Shown: positions 54,210 through 64,000 of the stretch, piece by piece | How positions within the stretch are numbered: the first letter of the stretch is position 1 | How the letters are laid out: every line of letters begins with the position of its first letter | Assembly (NCBI GenBank): GCA_950097015.1 | Contig: CATNEN010000038.1 | Location: 27,992,501-28,056,500 of the forward strand | Length of the DNA stretch: 64,000 nucleotides | Reading direction: 5' to 3' | Source: Macrostomum hystrix | Lineage: Eukaryota > Platyhelminthes > Macrostomidae | The notes under the pieces: model-generated | What the model was told of the DNA's origin: nothing | What the model saw: only the letters and a program-made list of their open reading frames with translations | Databases searched by the model: none | Position numbers and translations under genes: made by a program

Positions 54210-55544
54210 ATGTCTGTAATGCCGTTTCGCGCGGCCCAGTCAGGCCTTCGACTGCCGCCAATGCCCAGCATAGCCGACCTGTTGCGAATGTTCGACCTGA
54301 GAGCCAGAAGGCAATTGTCACAGAATTTCCTACTGGAACCGAGGCTGTTAAACAAGTTGGCTAGGGCTGCCAAGCCTCTGATTGGTTGTCACGTGTTGGA
54401 GGTCGGCTGCGGTCCCGGCGGCTTCACTAGGGAGCTGTTTCGCGAAGGCGCCGAACGAGTTGTCGGAGTGGAACTGGATCGCAGATTCCAGCCCGGCCTG
54501 GAGAATCTGCAGGACTGCCTGCGATCCGCGAATCGAGACTTGGAGGTTCGGCTGCGATTTTATCATTGACCGCTATCGCATTGTCTTGACCCATCCTTTG
54601 ACTCTGATCTTGACATATTTTTTGACTGGGATCTTGACCCACCCTTTGACTCATCAGTTGACTCGGATCCTGATTCATTTTTGACTCATATTGACCCACT
54701 ATTTTACTGGGAGCTTGACCCAAACTAATTTCAATAATCGTCCTCCATTCTCTCCCAGCTGCATTTCACCAGTGCTGTGAACTTCAGCACAGACGGCCTG
54801 TTCTCATCTGACCTGGGCGCCGACTGGCACAGTTCGCAGCTGCCCCGCGTCCGCCTAGTCGGCAATCTGCCATTCAACGTGTCCACTCCTCTGCTGATGA
54901 ACTGGCTGCAGGACATTGCTGAACGGCGCAATCTCTGGCGTCTGGGCCGGGTGCCACTGGTCCTGACCTTCCAGAAGGAGTTCGCTGATCGTCTCCTGGC
55001 CGATGCCTGGACCAGAGAACGGGGCCGGCCCAGCATCCTCGTGCAGTCGTTGTGCAGCGCCAGGCGTTGCTTCGACATCTCCGGTCGCGCCTTCCTGCCG
55101 CCTGCCAAAGTTGACGTGACAGTTGTGCGCCTGGTGCCACTTGAGCACCCACTCATACCTGTGCCATTTCCCTACGTTAACAAGCTGGTGAAACACGCGT
55201 TCGCGTTCCCCAACAAGAGCCTAGTAACCTGCATGGAGACCCTGTTCCCGCCTGAGCGATGCGACCTGCTGATCAGATTATTCGCCGAGACCGACACCCA
55301 GCCGCAGTGTACACCGCGCGAACTAAGCCTGGCCCAGTTTGCTCACCTGTGCCAAGTCTATCACAGAATGTGCGAATTGGAAGACGCAGATCTGTTCGAT
55401 TTCACCTACAGTGGCCGTGAGGATCTGTGGCGATCTAGGAAGACTATACAGCGACGGCTGCTGAATGGGCAGACTGTTAATTTTCAAACTGTGGCTAATA
55501 TTGTTAACAAGAGTAGACTGCTAGCTCAGACTGACAGTCCCTAG
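54210..55544 (+). CDS. TFB1M: Mitochondrial rRNA adenine dimethyltransferase (TFB1M/KsgA family)
   Basis: Two exons, 54210-54545 and 54759-55544, joined in frame (gag|gttcgg donor, tctcccag acceptor), giving 373 residues. The KsgA/Dim1-type methyltransferase fold shows RRQLSQNFLLEPRLLNKLAR (N-terminal motif X), VLEVGCGPGGFTRELF (SAM-binding motif I), VVGVELDRRFQPGLENL (motif II) and LVGNLPFNVSTPLL (the NLPFN catalytic loop, motif IV), then LTFQKEFADRLLA and the C-terminal helical domain (KLVKHAFAFPNKSL). TFB1M dimethylates two adjacent adenines near the 3' end of the mitochondrial small rRNA. Human TFB1M is of similar length (346). The acceptor tttcag ends 14 nt before the ATG. AATAAA at about 55594 is a good polyadenylation signal. 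Confidence 0.93.
54570..54725. repeat. Short degenerate repeat in the TFB1M intron (cttgaccca words)
   Basis: Six to eight imperfect copies of cttgacccaccctttgactc over 150 bp of a 213-bp intron. Its cttgaccca word matches the array at 50555-51290. Confidence 0.75.
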
Positions 55545-55599
55545 ATTTAATCGGCATTTTGATATTTTAATCACTTGCTACTTATCAGTAGCAAATAAA

Positions 55600-56605
55600 G
55601 CAAATTGTACAAGAAATCATTTGCCTAACGTCAAGCAACAAACCAAGAAAATAAATATTCAGAATATTGTGTCTTTTATATTTTTTAGTCGGATGACCGG
55701 ATGACAAGCGTCTCACTAGTTGTCCTACTGTCTCTGGGGGAAATATTTTAAATAACCACATTTCCCGTAAGGTGGTCTCTCTACGTTTCATGTGAATGTT
55801 TAAAATGTCTAGCCATCGTTTGGACTGTCATGTAAACAAGTGCAAAAAATTCGCTAAAAAAGAAATCTACTCGCGGTACAAAAGCAGTTTGTAACAAATC
55901 CATGTAGAAAAGACAGTGATTTTGATCACAAAATAACAAAGAGCATTAGCAATTTTTAAGCACAGATCAGTGGCAGTTTGTCTTAAGGCACACTGAAGTG
56001 AAGTTTGTTAGTGAAGATTCTGGCAGATAATGCTTAAAAATCGGCGCATTATAGATTCTAAATAAATAAATAAACAATGACATGCATTGTAATATACTTT
56101 TTACCATAGACAAACTGTTTAGTAGTTTAACTAAGACAGAAGCCGTATTATAATCAAGTAACAATGTCTATAAGTTTGACAACCGCAGCTTTATTGGCAC
56201 ATAATACATTAAAACTATAAATAAAATGGAAGTAGATGTACTCGTAGTACATTATTAGTATATTCGTATTTATTCATAATTTGCCCAAAACCATTTAAAT
56301 ACTTTGTCTTATGGATATAACTTTGCTTGGCTACCAGTTTTACTAAGAAAGAAGTACAGGCTACAGAAAATCACCAAAGAACTACATGAGGCTGAAAGCA
56401 TTCAAAATAACCATACTTTATTTAAACAGGCATTATTATATGACACTAATGCATGACTAAACCATTGTCCGTATTGCGACATCTGGAATTCACATTGAGT
56501 CGCATTTTTTTAATCTTACTCAGTATTCCCTGTTAGCAATTTGTGTAATGCAATGTTTAATTGTAAAATTTATTGAGAGCAAAAAATAATGACAGTGAAC
56601 TCGAA
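55600..56605. other. Gap between convergent genes; nothing recognised
   Basis: AT-rich sequence between the TFB1M 3' end and the satellite beyond the SLC37 3' end. No gene or repeat seen. Confidence 0.4.
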
Positions 56606-56609
56606 GGCA

Positions 56610-57362
56610 AGATAGAACAGGGTAGAGGGCGGAGATAGAACAGGGTAGAGGGCGGAGATAGAACAGGGTAGAGGGCGGAGATAGAACAGAGTAGAGGGCG
56701 GAGATAGAACAGGGTAGAAGAACGCGGAGATAGAACAGGGTAGAACGCGGAGATAGAACAGGGTAGAACGCGGAGATAGAACAGGGTAGAACGCGGAGAT
56801 AGAACAGGGTAGAGGGCGGAAATAGAACAGGGTAGAGGGCGGAAATAGAACAGGGCAGAAGGCGGAGATAGAACAGGGTAGAGGGCGGAGATAGAACAGA
56901 GTAGAGGGCGGAGATAGAACAGGGTAGAACGCGGAGATAGAACAGGGTAGAACGCGGAGATAGAACAGGGTAGAACGCGGAGATAGAACAGGGTAGAGGG
57001 CGGAAATAGAACAGGGTAGAGGGCGGAAATAGAACAGGGTAGAGGGCGGAGATAGAACAGAGTAGAGGGCGGAGATAGAACAGAGTAGAGGGCGGAGATA
57101 GAACAGGGTAGAAGAACGCGGAGATAGAACAGGGTAGAACGCGGAGATAGAACAGGGTAGAACGCGGAGATAGAACAGGGTAGAGGGCGGAAATAGAACA
57201 GGGTAGAGGGCGGAAATAGAACAGGGTAGAGGGCGGAAATAGAACAGGGCAGAAGGCGGAGATAGAACAGGGTAGAACGCGGAGATAGAACAGGGTAGAG
57301 GGCGGAGATAGAACAGGGTAGAACGCGGAGATAGAACAGGGTAGAGGGCGGAAATAGAAGGC
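56610..57362. repeat. 23-bp minisatellite (gcggagatagaacagggtag)
   Basis: About 34 copies alternating between agagggcgg and agaacgcgg forms, with two agaagaacgcgg units at about 56718 and 57110. The surrounding variant order repeats at about 395 bp, a higher-order duplication. It lies just past the SLC37 stop. Confidence 0.95.
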
Positions 57363-57455
57363 TAGACACAAACGCTAGCTTAGCTTGGAACAAATAATCC
57401 TATAATACAACGCAATGGAACGCAATGAAAGCAGTAAAGGCAAGATGGTACTCAG

Positions 57456-60400
57456 TCAGTACCTGGCAATAGACAGCAGCAATACAGCGGTGGCCAGGGC
57501 GGCCAGTGTGACAATCCTCATTCCATTGCATTGCATCCTATAGACTGTGAGGCTGAGCAGTTGTCCAGTTCCAATGCTGCCATTGGCTTCGGCTCTGAAC
57601 CAGACCCACAGGCTGATGACCAAGGCTGCCAGATCGGCTCCGATCAGCATGTAGAAGACATTGCGCCAGCCTGTGCGCACAATCAGGCCAGTCAGCAGGG
57701 GCCCGAAAGCGGCGCCCAAACTGCCGGCGCCGTCAATAATAGCTGTGACGGTGGCTAGCGCGCGCGAAGACGAGCCGCAGGCGGTGCCGAGATCAGCGCT
57801 GACAGCCGTGGTGATTAGAGCATAGGGACCGTTGACGAAGCCGCCGGTGATGAATAGTAGCACTGCGACATTGTGGGCACTCTGAATCTTCCCTGAATAT
57901 TTCCTGAATCTTCCCTGAATATCTCATAAATTTTCCCTGAATATCTGCTGAATTTTCCCTGAATATCTCCTGAATCTCTTCAGATTTTTTCTAAATTTTT
58001 TCTGAATATCTTCTGAGCATCTCCCGAATCTCAAAATCTTTCCGAAATCTCTTTTATATTTCCCATGAATCTTTCCGAAATCTCTTGTCTGAAGATCTGA
58101 TGAATTTTTTCCTGAATCTTATGAATATTTTTTCATAATATCTTCTGATTCTGTAAATCCAGCTTACAGAAGTTAAATAGTTGTATACTGCTAATTGAAA
58201 CTCACCTATAGAGTGCGTTAGACTCATTCCGCCAAACTTCTCGTAGGCAAAAAGCTGGCAAAGAGGATTAGGTTAGAGAGAAAATTATTCTATATAACAA
58301 CACTAATGAGAAATTTTAAAGAAACAAAACTTGTTGATTATGGTGTTAAATCGTCAAGGAACACTTTATAGAAAAAGGTACAACTGTTCCAGTCCCACTT
58401 TCAGATCCCACAACAGTCCCACTTTCAGATCCCACAACAGTCCCACTTTCACATCCCACAACAGTCCCACTTTCACATCCCACAACAGTCCCACTTTCAG
58501 ATCCCACAACAGTCCCACTTTCAGATCCCACAACAGTCCCACTTTCAGATCCCACAACAGTCCCACTTTCAGATCCCATAACAGTCGCACTTTCAGATCC
58601 CACAACAGTCCCACTTTCAGATCCCATAACGGTCCCAGTTTAAGATCCCACAACAGTCCCAGTTTAAGATCCCATAACAGTCCCACTTTCAGATCCCACA
58701 ACAGTCCCACTTTCAGATCCCACAACAGTCCCACTTTCAGAACCCCTAACAGTCCCAGTTTAAGATCCCACAACAGTCCCAGTTTTAGATCCCACAACAG
58801 TCCCAGTTTTAGATCCCACAACAGTCCCAGTTTCAGATCCCATAACAGTCCCACTTTCAGAACCCCTAACAGTCCCAGTTTAAGATCCCACAACAGCGCC
58901 AATTTGAGATCTCCCAAAACTATCAATTATAAATCCTCAAAGCTTTGATTCCATAGAAGCTTCAGTGTCGTGTCCAGAAAATGAAAAAGTATTGATTAAC
59001 AGTTTTTATCCCAGCAAACAATTAATTCCGTACCATAGGCGCGGCCAGCAGTAGCATCAAGGCGCAGGTGGCTGCCCTTTTCCCACTCCAATCGCTGAGC
59101 ACACCAGCGGCGATACCGCCCGCAATGCCACCCAGATCGAACAGAGTAGACAGAAACGCGCTTTTCTCCGGATCTAAACCGTTGGAATGCTTGATGTAGT
59201 TCGGCAGCCAGTATAGGAACGTGTAGCTCACCAGTTTGGCAAAGAATAAGCACATTGAGTACTCAATGACGCCCTGTGGAACAGTGAGTGATGAAGATTT
59301 TTCTAATCAAATACAATGCCAGATATTCCCAAGCTGGGATCAGAGAATAATGCCAGAAATTTCTAAGTGGGATCAGAGAACGATGCCAAATATTCCCAAA
59401 ATGGAGATAGGAGAACTATGCCACATATTCCCAAATTGGGATCAGAGGATAATGCCAGATATTCCCAAATGGGGATCAGAGGATAATGCCAGATATTCCC
59501 AAATGGGGATCAGAGAACTATGCCAGATATTCCCAAATGGGGATCAGAGGATAATGCCAGATATTCCCAAATGGGGATCAGAGAACTATGCCAGATATTT
59601 CCAAATGGGGATTAGAGGTCAATGCCAGATATTCCCAAATGGGGATTAGAGAACTATGCCAGATATTTCCAAATGGGGATTAGAGGTCAATGCCAGATAT
59701 TCCCAAATTGGGATCAGAGGATAATGCCAGATATTCCCAAATGGGGATCAGAGAACTATGCCAGATATTCCCAAATGGGGATCAGAGAATAATGCCAGAT
59801 ATTCCCAAAATGGAGATAGGAGAACTATGCCACATATTCCCAAATTGGGATCAGAGGATAATGCCAGATATTCCCAAATGGGGATCAGAGAACTATGCCA
59901 GATATTCCCAAATGGGGATCAGAGAATAATGCCAGATATTCCCAAATGGGGATCAGAGAATAATGCCAGATATTCCCAAAATGGAGATAGGAGAACTATG
60001 CCACATATTCCCAAATTGGGATCAGAGGATAATGCCAGATATTCCCAAATGGGGATCAGAGGATAATGCCAGATATTCCCAAATGGGGATCAGAGAACTT
60101 TTCCAGATATTCCCAAATGGGATCAGAGAACAATGCCAGATATTCCCAAATGGGGATTAGAGGTCAATGCCAGATATTCCCAAATGGGAAACATCCCAAA
60201 AGGCATCAAGGATCAAAGAAAAGTCTTTAAGGATCTCGAATTTCCCAAAAAGCGTCAATCCCAAATGCAAAACAAAAAGAAACAGACAGGAATTTTCAGC
60301 GCTCCACAAAAGCCGATAGCCTGCGAGCTCTTCGTAGAACCACCGCCGCGAGATTCCAGCAGCAGTGGTCGTGAGCTGGCTGTTGCTGCCTCCTCCGAGG

Positions 60401-63400
60401 AGACGCCAGTCTCAGAATCAGCGTCTAGAATGGCATCTGACTCAGAAATTGTTGTCAATTTTGAAGCCATTTGAGCTGAATTATTCGATTTAGTTGTTGA
60501 AATAGCAGCTGGCTGGTTTGAGACCCACGATTGCTCGCCAGGCTTTGGCTTGGCTTCAGTTGTGATTTCCTGGTTAAATTGGTGGGCATGCATTTCTTTC
60601 TAGCCGTTTAACTACATATATTTAACTCTTAAGTATAATACAAGTACATTTTCACATATGCAGGGGCGAAATTTTGCCAGTCCAATCACAGCAGGATATA
60701 TTTATACCACTCTGATCCCATCTGGGGATATTTATACCACCCTGATCCTATCTGGGGATATTTATACCACACTGATCCCATCTGGGGATATTTATACCAC
60801 CCTGATCCCATCTGGAGATATTTATACCACCCTGATCCTATCTGGGGATATTTATACCACCCTGGTCCTATCTGGGGATATTTATACCACACTGATCCCA
60901 TCTGGGGATATTTATACCACCCTGATCCCATCTGGGGATATTTATACCACCCTGATCCCATCTGGGATATTTATACCACCCTGATCCTATCTGGGGATAT
61001 TTATACCACCCTGATCCCATCTGGGGATAGTTATACCACCCTGATCCTATCTGGGGATTTAAACCACCCTGATCCCATCTGGGGATAGTTATACCACCCT
61101 GATCCCATCTGGGGATAGTTATACCACCCTGATCCTATCTGGGGATTTAAACCACCCTGATTCCATCTAAGGATATCTATACCACCCTGATCCCATCTGG
61201 GGATAGTTATACCACCCTGATCCTATCTGGGGATATTTATACCACCCTGATCCCATCTGGGGATAGTTATACCACCCTGATCCCATCTGGGGATAGTTAT
61301 ACCACCCTGATCCTATCTGGGGATTTAAACCACCCTGATTCCATCTAAGGATATCTATACCACCCTGATCCCATCTGGGGATATTTATACCACCCTGATC
61401 CTATCTGGGGATTTAAACCACCCTGATCCCATCTGGGGATATTTATACCACCCTGATCCTATCTGGGGATATTTATACCACCCTGATCCCATCTGGGATA
61501 TTTATACCACCCTGATCCTATCTGGGGATAGATGTATACCACTTTGATCCCAACAAGGGGATAAATTGACACCACTCTGATCCCATCTAGGGGATGTATT
61601 TACACCACTCTGATCCCATCTAGGGAATATATTTACACCACTCTGATCCCATCTAGCGCATATATTTATACCACTCTGACCCGATCTAGGGGTATAAATT
61701 ATACCACTCCATGTAAACTCATCGTTAACGTTTGAACTTTTAAAATGCACTCACAATGCTGAACTCGTAGGGCGAAGGTAGTCCAACATCAGAAGGATCT
61801 TGAAAGACAGAAATATCGAAATCAGTTAAACAAATGTCTTTGATTTCATATAAAATCGCAATATAAAAACTTACAAGGCACTAAAAACAGCAGACAAAGA
61901 AGGCCTAGAAATGCTATTAGGGCGCCAGGCACAATAAAACTCAGCCCCCAGGACATGTTGACAAACAAGCCAGCCAGAATGCTTCCCAGAATGTTGCCGG
62001 TGGATGTGTGGCTGTTCCACACGCCCATGATGAAACCGCGCCTGCAAAATATTGTGCCACTTCAGGATCTAGATTTGCCATTATCAACAAACGAACGATT
62101 CGAAAGTTAACGACCTGAAGGATTCGGAAGTAAAGGCCCTGAAGGTTATTAAAAAAGGAGTCCTGAAGGATTTTAAAGTAGATGCCCTGAAGGATTTGGA
62201 AGTAGATGCCCTGAAGGATTTGGAAGTAGATGCCCAGAAGGATTTGGAAGTAGATGCCCTGAAGGATTTGGAAGTAGATGCCCTGAAGGATTTGGAAGTA
62301 GATGCCCAGAAGGATTTGGAAGTAGATGCCCTGAAGGATTTGGAAGTAGAGGCCCTGAAGGATGCGAAATTAGAGGTCCTGAAGGATGTGGAAGTAGATG
62401 CCCTGAAGGATTCGGAAGTAGAGGTCCTGAAGGATTTGAAGTTGATGCCCTGAAGGATGTGAAATTAGAGGTCCTGAAGGATGTGAAATTAGAGGTCCTG
62501 AAGGATGTGGAAGAAGAGGTCCTGAAGGATGTGGAAGAAAAGGTCCTGAAGGATATGGAACTTTAGGTCCTAAAGGATGTGAAAAAAAACACAAATAGCT
62601 ACTCTATACTAACCTTCCCTTGCCGAACCAGTTGCCCATGCAGGCTACAACGCTTGGCCATCCGGTGGCCTGGAACAGACCACCTGTGATCTGAAGATGG
62701 TGGAAGTTGTTCTTTTTAGGAGGATTTTGTTTTAGGAATTGTATTGTGTGCTTGGTATGGGATTTCAGGTGAGATAGGTATGGAATTTCAGGTGTGATTG
62801 GTATGGGATTTCATGTGTGATTGGTATGGGATTTCAGGTGAGATAGGTATGGGATTTCAGGTGAGATAGGTATGGAATTTCAGGTGTGATTGGTATGGGA
62901 TTTCATGTGTGATTGGTATGGGATTTCAGGTGAGATAGGTATGGGATTTCAGGTGAGATAGGTATGGGATTTCAGGTGTGATTGGTATGGGATTCCAGGT
63001 GTGATTGGTATGGGATTTCAGGTGTGATTGGTATGGGATTCCAGGTGTGATTGGTATGGGATTTCATGTGTGATTGGTATGGGATTTCAGGTGAGATAGG
63101 TATGGGATTTCAGGTGAGATAGGTATGGGATTTCAGGTGTGATTGGTATGGGATTCCAGGTGTGATTGGTATGGGATTCCAGGTGTGATTGGTATGGGAT
63201 TTCAGGTGTGATTGGTATGGGATTTCATGTGTGATTGGTATGGGATTTCAGGTGAGATATGTATAGGATTTCAGGTGTGATTGGTATGGGATTTCAGGTG
63301 AGATAGGTATGGGATTTCAGGAGAGATAGGTATGGGATTTCAGGTGTGATTGGTATGGGATTTCATGTGTGATTGGTATGGGATTTCAGGTGAGATAGGT

Positions 63401-64000
63401 ATGGGATTTCAGGTGAGATAGGTATGGGATTTCAGGTGTGATTGGTATGGGATTCCAGGTGTGATTGGTATGGGATTTCAGGTGTGATTGGTATGGGATT
63501 CCAGGTGTGATTGGTATGGGATTTCATGTGTGATTGGTATGGGATTTCAGGTGAGATAGGTATGGGATTTCAGGTGAGATAGGTATGGGATTTCAGGTGT
63601 GATTGGTATGGGATTCCAGGTGTGATTGGTATGGGATTCCAGGTGTGATTGGTATGGGATTTCAGGTGTGATTGGTATGGGATTTCATGTGTGATTGGTA
63701 TGGGATTTCAGGTGAGATATGTATAGGATTTCAGGTGTGATTGGTATGGGATTTCAGGTGAGATAGGTATGGGATTTCAGGAGAGATAGGTATGGGATTT
63801 CAGGTGAGATAGGTATGGGATTTCAGGTGAGATAGGTATGGGATTTCAGGTGAGATAGGTAAGGGATTTCAGGTAATTAGCGTGCGACTAAAAAATTTTA
63901 AAGCGAACAAACCTGAACTAGCAAAAAGTAGGTCATGCTGTGCACATCCCAATAATAGCCAAAACCAAAGAGGGCCGTTGTCAATCCGCTTAGCAACATG
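57456..64000 (-). CDS. SLC37A: SLC37-family sugar-phosphate/phosphate antiporter (5' end outside window)
   Basis: Eight exons visible (minus): 64000-63913, 62690-62614, 62041-61875, 61798-61755, 60599-60288, 59273-59034, 58254-58206, 57892-57456. All phases match and give about 470 residues. A major-facilitator transporter: MLLSGLTTALFGFGYYWDVH, FQATGWPSVVACMGNWFGKG, RGFIMGVWNSHTSTGNILGS, WGLSFIVPGALIAFLGLLCL, ALKIPGVIEYSMCLFFAKLV, SYTFLYWLPNYIKHSNGLDP and GGFVNGPYALITTAVSADLG are SLC37 signatures. SLC37 proteins exchange glucose-6-phosphate for phosphate across the ER membrane. Exon 60599-60288 holds a long cytoplasmic loop (about 90 residues, Ser/Thr-rich), longer than I expect for the family. 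Its donor (cct|gtctgt) is weak but the junction is supported by conserved ALKIPGVIE. About 100 N-terminal residues are missing. Confidence 0.92.
57893..58140. repeat. Degenerate ccctgaatatctcctgaatc repeat in an SLC37 intron
   Basis: About a dozen imperfect copies with a period of 18-22 bp, in the intron between the last two exons. The repeat tcag word forms the acceptor (atattcag) used for the last exon, so exon edge and array merge. Confidence 0.8.
58388..58915. repeat. 24-bp minisatellite (agtcccactttcagatccca) in an SLC37 intron
   Basis: About 22 copies; variants replace ctttcag with gtttaag or gttttag. Carries ATCCCA. Fills most of intron 58255-59033. Confidence 0.95.
59310..60195. repeat. 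34-bp minisatellite (atgccagatattcccaaatg) in an SLC37 intron
   Basis: About 26 copies; the second half of the unit is gggatcagag plus aacta or gataa. A block with aaaatggagataggagaact recurs at about 59396, 59805 and 59975, showing block duplication. Confidence 0.95.
60690..61695. repeat. 30-bp minisatellite (tttataccaccctgatccca) in an SLC37 intron
   Basis: About 34 copies; second half tctggggata. A block with ggggatttaaaccaccctga recurs at about 61055, 61140, 61320 and 61405. The array lies in intron 60600-61754. Carries ATCCCA. Confidence 0.95.
62105..62590. repeat. 24-bp minisatellite (gatttggaagtagatgccct) in an SLC37 intron
   Basis: About 20 copies with gatgcgaaattagaggtcct variants toward the right side. 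Fills intron 62042-62613. Confidence 0.95.
62755..63878. repeat. 23-bp minisatellite (gattggtatgggatttcagg) with higher-order structure
   Basis: About 49 copies in intron 62691-63912. Unit variants differ at gtgtgat / gtgagat and ttcag / tccag / ttcat. A rare unit containing gatatgtatagg occurs near 63254 and 63714, exactly about 460 bp (20 units) apart, and the variant order before each is the same. Carries TGGGAT. Confidence 0.96.

Overview
This is a nuclear genomic window from a multicellular animal. The evidence is spliced genes with GT-AG introns, a tensin, a TFB1M-type mitochondrial rRNA methyltransferase, an SLC37 sugar-phosphate transporter, TNF-receptor-like membrane proteins, tRNA-derived SINEs and an APE-type LINE. 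Six genes carry a 3' splice site only 2-21 nt before the start codon. This, with the very repeat-rich compact introns, suggests a spliced-leader animal; a free-living flatworm such as a macrostomid is my best guess, held with low confidence.

Layout. 1-5 kb is a graveyard of mobile elements: a hAT-like end, a Crypton/ZMYM-type recombinase pseudogene split by a SINE with a clean 12-bp target duplication, Ty3/Gypsy fragments on both strands and a probable LTR. 5.8-10.2 kb holds three small paralogous type I membrane proteins, each with one BCMA-like six-cysteine domain. 10.5-29.6 kb is a tandem duplication. Each copy has an RGG-box protein gene of unknown family, the same series of satellites and the PTB exon of tensin; a 2A-peptide-bearing LINE has inserted into the satellite between the copies. 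27.7-37.05 kb (minus) is a tensin gene rebuilt here as nine exons in continuous frame (899 residues); it lacks the phosphatase and C2 domains. 39.5-50.2 kb (plus) is a golgin-like coiled-coil gene of nine exons (1220 residues). 54.2-55.5 kb (plus) is TFB1M in two exons. 57.5 kb to the right edge (minus) is an SLC37 transporter, with eight exons visible and its 5' end outside the window.

The outstanding property is that nearly every intron longer than about 200 bp, and most intergenic gaps, consist of a minisatellite of 15-35 bp with a unit private to that intron. Several otherwise different units share an ATCCCA/TGGGAT core, and another set shares TTGGGTCAAG. This suggests repeated, sequence-biased birth of minisatellites within introns.

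The genes do not form one pathway. Tensin works at integrin adhesions, the golgin-like protein probably in the Golgi or cytosol, TFB1M in mitochondria, SLC37 in the ER membrane, and the TNFR-like proteins at the cell surface. Exon limits were placed by splice consensus and frame continuity by eye, with no transcripts.
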